Shown here piece by piece: positions 61,050 to 64,000 of a stretch of DNA of 64,000 bases. How positions within the stretch are numbered: position 1 is the stretch's first letter; the number at the start of each line of letters is the position of its first letter. A program made the translations under genes and the position numbers. The stretch is taken from positions 124,001-188,000 of the forward strand of contig JAQTYU010000003.1 of assembly GCA_028688145.1 (NCBI GenBank). The letters run 5' to 3'. The notes beneath the pieces were generated by a model that saw only the letters and a list, made by a program, of their open reading frames with translations, had not been told where the DNA came from and ran no database searches. Origin of the DNA: Thiotrichaceae bacterium (GTDB lineage: Bacteria > Pseudomonadota > Gammaproteobacteria > Beggiatoales > Beggiatoaceae).

Positions 61050-64000
61050 ATGTCCTTTTCTCTCAAAGCCAATCACAAAGTTGTCACTGAATATTATCGT
61101 GAAATGCAAAAGGCTAGGGAAACTAAGCAGTTGCATGAAGGCGCGGTCGCGCCGCATTTTGCGACTTTGCTGCGTTATTGTTTGGGGCAGTCGCCACAAT
61201 TAACTTTAGTTGAACAATATTCGATTAAGCGCGATGGGCGTAAACCTTTGCGGGCTGATGGTGCGCTGGTTGATAAGCAAACCAATGTTTTGCTTTATGG
61301 GATTTGGGAAGCGAAGGATTCTAAAGACAAGCTCGAAAAAGAAGTTAAAAGTAAATTTAAGGATGGTTATCCCGCTGATAATATTCTGTTTCAAAGCCCT
61401 GACCAAGTTATTTTATATCAGCATGGCAATGAAGCTTTTAACGCTTCCATTACGGAAAATCCTGAGCACTTAATCACCAGTTTAGAGCTGTTTTTGAGCT
61501 ATAAACCGCCCGTTTATGAGCAGTGGGAAGAGGCGATTAGCGCGTTTAAAGAGAAAGTAGGCGAGTTGGGACAGGCTTTGGTGCTGATTATTTTGGGGGA
61601 GCTGAAAACCAATAAGGCGTTTAAAACCGCATTTGAGGATTTCAGTTTGTTGTGTCAGGCGGCGATTAATCCGAATTTGGCGCAGTCTGCGGTGATTGAA
61701 ATGTTGGTGCAGCATTTATTAACAGAACGGCTGTTTCGCACGATTTTCAATAATCCTGAGTTTATCAATAAAAATGTGATTGCGAAAGAAATTGAAAAAG
61801 TCATTAGTGCATTGACTTCTCGGGAGTTTAGTCGGCATGATTTTCTGAAAAGTTTGGATAGATTTTATACAGCGATTGAAGCGACGGCGAGCACGATTCA
61901 CGCTTATAGTCGTAAGCAGGATTTTTTAAATGCGGTGTATGAGAACTTTTTCCAAGGTTTTGCGGTGAAAGTGGCAGATACGCATGGGATTGTGTACACG
62001 CCGCAGCCAATTGTTGATTTTATGGTGAATTCGGTGCAAGAAATCCTGAAACGGGAGTTTAATCAGGATTTATCTAATGAGAATGTGCATGTGCTTGACC
62101 CGTTTACGGGAACGGGAAATTTCATTTTGCGGGTAATGCAGGAAATTGGGGCGAATACGAATGATTTGAACGTGAAAGCGAAGTTTAAGCATAAGTATGA
62201 AAATGAGTTACATTGTAATGAAATCATGTTGTTGCCGTATTATATTGCGAGTATGAATATTGAACATGCTTATTATGAATACATGAAAACATACAGTCCG
62301 TTTTCGGGCATTTGTTTGGTGGACACGTTTGAGCTGGCTGAGCCGAAACAGGGCGGGTTTAACTTTTTTGTGCCTGAGAATACGGAGCGGGTGAATGCGC
62401 AAAAGGCTGCACCAATTTTTGTGATTATTGGCAATCCGCCGTATAACGCTTGGCAACAAAGCGAAAATGATAATAATAAAAATAGAAAATATCAGCATCT
62501 CGATAATTTTATAGCCGATAATTATGCAAAAATATCCAAGGCAACAAATAGAACCTCATTATCAGATGCTTATGTGAAAGCATTTGCATGGGCAACAGAA
62601 CGTTTACAAGGGCAAGAAAACGGAATTATTGCATTTGTGACGAATAATGGTTTTTTAGAAGGTATTGCAACAGATGGGATGCGTAAGCATTTAAGTGAAA
62701 CTTTTTCTAAGATTTTTATCTTTGATTTAAAAGGTAATGTTAGAAAAGATTCTATGCGTGAGGGCATTCCAATTGGTGAGAAAAATACGGTTTTTGGTTT
62801 GTCTGCAATGGTTGGGGTTTCAATCGCTTTTTTAATTAAACAAGTCACTGAACAGTCCACAGAAATTCATTATGCGGAAGTGGATTGGCGATCTACCCGT
62901 TTAGAAAAATTTGAAATATTAGAAAAAGCAACACATTGGTATCAAACACAATCTCGTTTGTTACAGCCAGATTCCAAACAAAATTGGCTGACTGATGGCT
63001 TAGAAGCTGACTTTGAAACCTTTATGCCTATGGGTTCAAAAGAAGCTAAGGGAACTGAAAATCAAGCACAAGGTGTGCTTTTTAAGCTCTATAGTAATGG
63101 TGTTAAAACCAATCGCGATATATGGACTTATAATGTTAGTTATGAAACATTAATTCATAACTTGCGTTTAAGTATTGATAGTTATAATGAACATGTTTCT
63201 AAGTATTCGCGTTTAAATCCTAAACCTGATATTGATTCTTTTGTGGTTTATGATGATAAAAAACTGAGTTGGAGCAGTACACTTAAGACTCATTTACAAC
63301 GTGGTAATTTTGCTGATTTTAATGAAGACAATATTAGAATCTCCACTTATAGACCCTTTTCAAAAAGTTTTCTATATTTTGATAGTTTATTTGTCGATAG
63401 ACGCGGACAATTTCCCAAAATTTTCCCAACACTTGAAACTGAACAGGAAAATAGCGTCATTTGTGTAGTTAATGAAGCCCAAATTCCCTTTTCATCGCAG
63501 ATCATAAATTTTATTCCTTGTCTTCATGTGGGTGGCAGACAAACACAATGTTTCCCCTTCTACATTTACAACGAAGACGGCAGCCATCGCCAAGAAAATC
63601 TTACTGACTGGGCATTAAAAGACTATCAAGTCCACTATGCTGATGAAAATATTAGCAAATGGGATATTTTCTACTATGTTTACGGCTTGCTACATCATCA
63701 AGGCTATCGCGACAAATACGCCGCCAACTTAAAACGCGAACTGCCCAGAATTCCAAAACTCAAAGAATTCTGGAAACTCAGCCACGCAGGCAAAAAACTC
63801 GCAGAATTGCACCTAAATTACGAAACCCAAAAAGAATATCCACTGCAAATTCAAAGCGATGGACAAATCGACTGGCGTGTCGAAAAAATGCGTTTTAACA
63901 AAGAAAAGACCGCGATTAAATACAACGACAGCCTCACTTTAAACGGCATTCCCCCCGAAGCTTTGGAATATAAATTGGGAAATCGCTCGGCACTGGACTG
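61050..64000 (+). CDS. Type ISP/IIG-like RM enzyme, unsplit copy, 3' end outside window
   Basis: At least 983 residues, open to the right edge. The same enzyme as the split copy at 41296-45954: nuclease Asp70/Glu87/Lys89, methyltransferase motif I near residue 350 (VLDPFTGTGNF) and NPPY at 462-465. It reads through the point where the other copy is split (VGVSIAFLIKQVTEQSTEIH, then KQNWLTDGLEADFETFMPMG). The first 460 residues and the last 150 or so in view are close to identical to copy 1, but the stretch from about 62450 to 63540 has changed strongly, as expected if it holds the target-recognition domain. About 40 bp upstream of the ATG are also shared. No helicase domain is seen. Confidence 0.88.
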   Translation, partial: MSFSLKANHKVVTEYYREMQKARETKQLHEGAVAPHFATLLRYCLGQSPQLTLVEQYSIKRDGRKPLRADGALVDKQTNVLLYGIWEAKDSKDKLEKEVKSKFKDGYPADNILFQSPDQVILYQHGNEAFNASITENPEHLITSLELFLSYKPPVYEQWEEAISAFKEKVGELGQALVLIILGELKTNKAFKTAFEDFSLLCQAAINPNLAQSAVIEMLVQHLLTERLFRTIFNNPEFINKNVIAKEIEKVISALTSREFSRHDFLKSLDRFYTAIEATASTIHAYSRKQDFLNAVYENFFQGFAVKVADTHGIVYTPQPIVDFMVNSVQEILKREFNQDLSNENVHVLDPFTGTGNFILRVMQEIGANTNDLNVKAKFKHKYENELHCNEIMLLPYYIASMNIEHAYYEYMKTYSPFSGICLVDTFELAEPKQGGFNFFVPENTERVNAQKAAPIFVIIGNPPYNAWQQSENDNNKNRKYQHLDNFIADNYAKISKATNRTSLSDAYVKAFAWATERLQGQENGIIAFVTNNGFLEGIATDGMRKHLSETFSKIFIFDLKGNVRKDSMREGIPIGEKNTVFGLSAMVGVSIAFLIKQVTEQSTEIHYAEVDWRSTRLEKFEILEKATHWYQTQSRLLQPDSKQNWLTDGLEADFETFMPMGSKEAKGTENQAQGVLFKLYSNGVKTNRDIWTYNVSYETLIHNLRLSIDSYNEHVSKYSRLNPKPDIDSFVVYDDKKLSWSSTLKTHLQRGNFADFNEDNIRISTYRPFSKSFLYFDSLFVDRRGQFPKIFPTLETEQENSVICVVNEAQIPFSSQIINFIPCLHVGGRQTQCFPFYIYNEDGSHRQENLTDWALKDYQVHYADENISKWDIFYYVYGLLHHQGYRDKYAANLKRELPRIPKLKEFWKLSHAGKKLAELHLNYETQKEYPLQIQSDGQIDWRVEKMRFNKEKTAIKYNDSLTLNGIPPEALEYKLGNRSALD

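Noticed and set aside
1..64000. CRISPR array
   Set aside because: No regularly spaced direct repeats with unique spacers were found; the repeats seen are scattered palindromes.
1..64000. tRNA or rRNA genes
   Set aside because: No convincing GGTTCGAATCC-type T-arm with matching acceptor stem, and no rRNA signature, was seen by eye; a tRNA scan would settle it.

Overview
The window looks like chromosome of a low-to-mid GC gammaproteobacterium, most likely a sulfur-oxidising filamentous type (Thiotrichales/Beggiatoaceae-like). This is inferred from gammaproteobacterial housekeeping genes (yceD-rpmF-plsX, sspB with petABC, rsmJ, prmA, bacterial-type cca), a class I PHA synthase, assimilatory sulfur genes, and intergenic DNA full of short palindromic repeats and decayed insertion sequences. 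Species cannot be fixed from the sequence alone.

Layout. 0-1.2 kb: yceD-rpmF-plsX (plsX runs off the left edge). 1.3-3.8 kb: a PhnD-like binding protein, an iron-sulfur APS reductase (cysH) and a small CxxC thioredoxin-fold protein. 3.9-9.8 kb: an iron-uptake operon (siderophore receptor, PiuC-type dioxygenase, TonB, ExbB, ExbD) with two Fur-like boxes between it and a divergent HlyD-type adaptor. 9.9-11.5 kb: a broken lnt fragment and IS debris. 11.5-20 kb: a second TonB-dependent receptor and a 1962-residue alpha-2-macroglobulin. 20-27 kb: an HNH nuclease, an NDUFA9-like dehydrogenase, cca, a DUF2269 membrane protein and the sulfite reductase pair cysJ-cysI. 27-32.6 kb: a MITE, sspB, petABC (cytochrome bc1), a glycine-zipper lipoprotein and rsmJ. 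32.7-33.8 kb: two facing IS5-type remnants. 34-41 kb: phaC, an RNase II-family enzyme and a histidine kinase with two receiver domains.

41.3-46 kb is the most unusual region. A type ISP/IIG-like restriction-modification gene is split between its methyltransferase and specificity regions. The 1.56 kb between the halves holds a VapB-like gene, a truncated vapC, a 72-residue protein and a RhuM-Doc/Fic protein. A second, unsplit copy of the same enzyme starts at 61,050 and runs off the right edge. The two copies are nearly identical except across the presumed target-recognition region.

46-61 kb: a SAM methyltransferase, a sodium:solute symporter, recB without recC or recD next to it, small DUF proteins, a VWA protein, an XRE-regulator pseudogene cut by IS elements, the RNase P RNA gene, hypB, a zinc-ribbon membrane protein and prmA.

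Working together: cysH and cysJI cover reduction of activated sulfate to sulfide. The receptor-PiuC-TonB-ExbBD unit forms an iron-import machine. petABC is the quinol:cytochrome c step of respiration. The two RM copies and the RhuM-Doc cassette form the accessory defence content. At least three IS types and several palindromic repeat families recur across the window and mark the rearranged zones.
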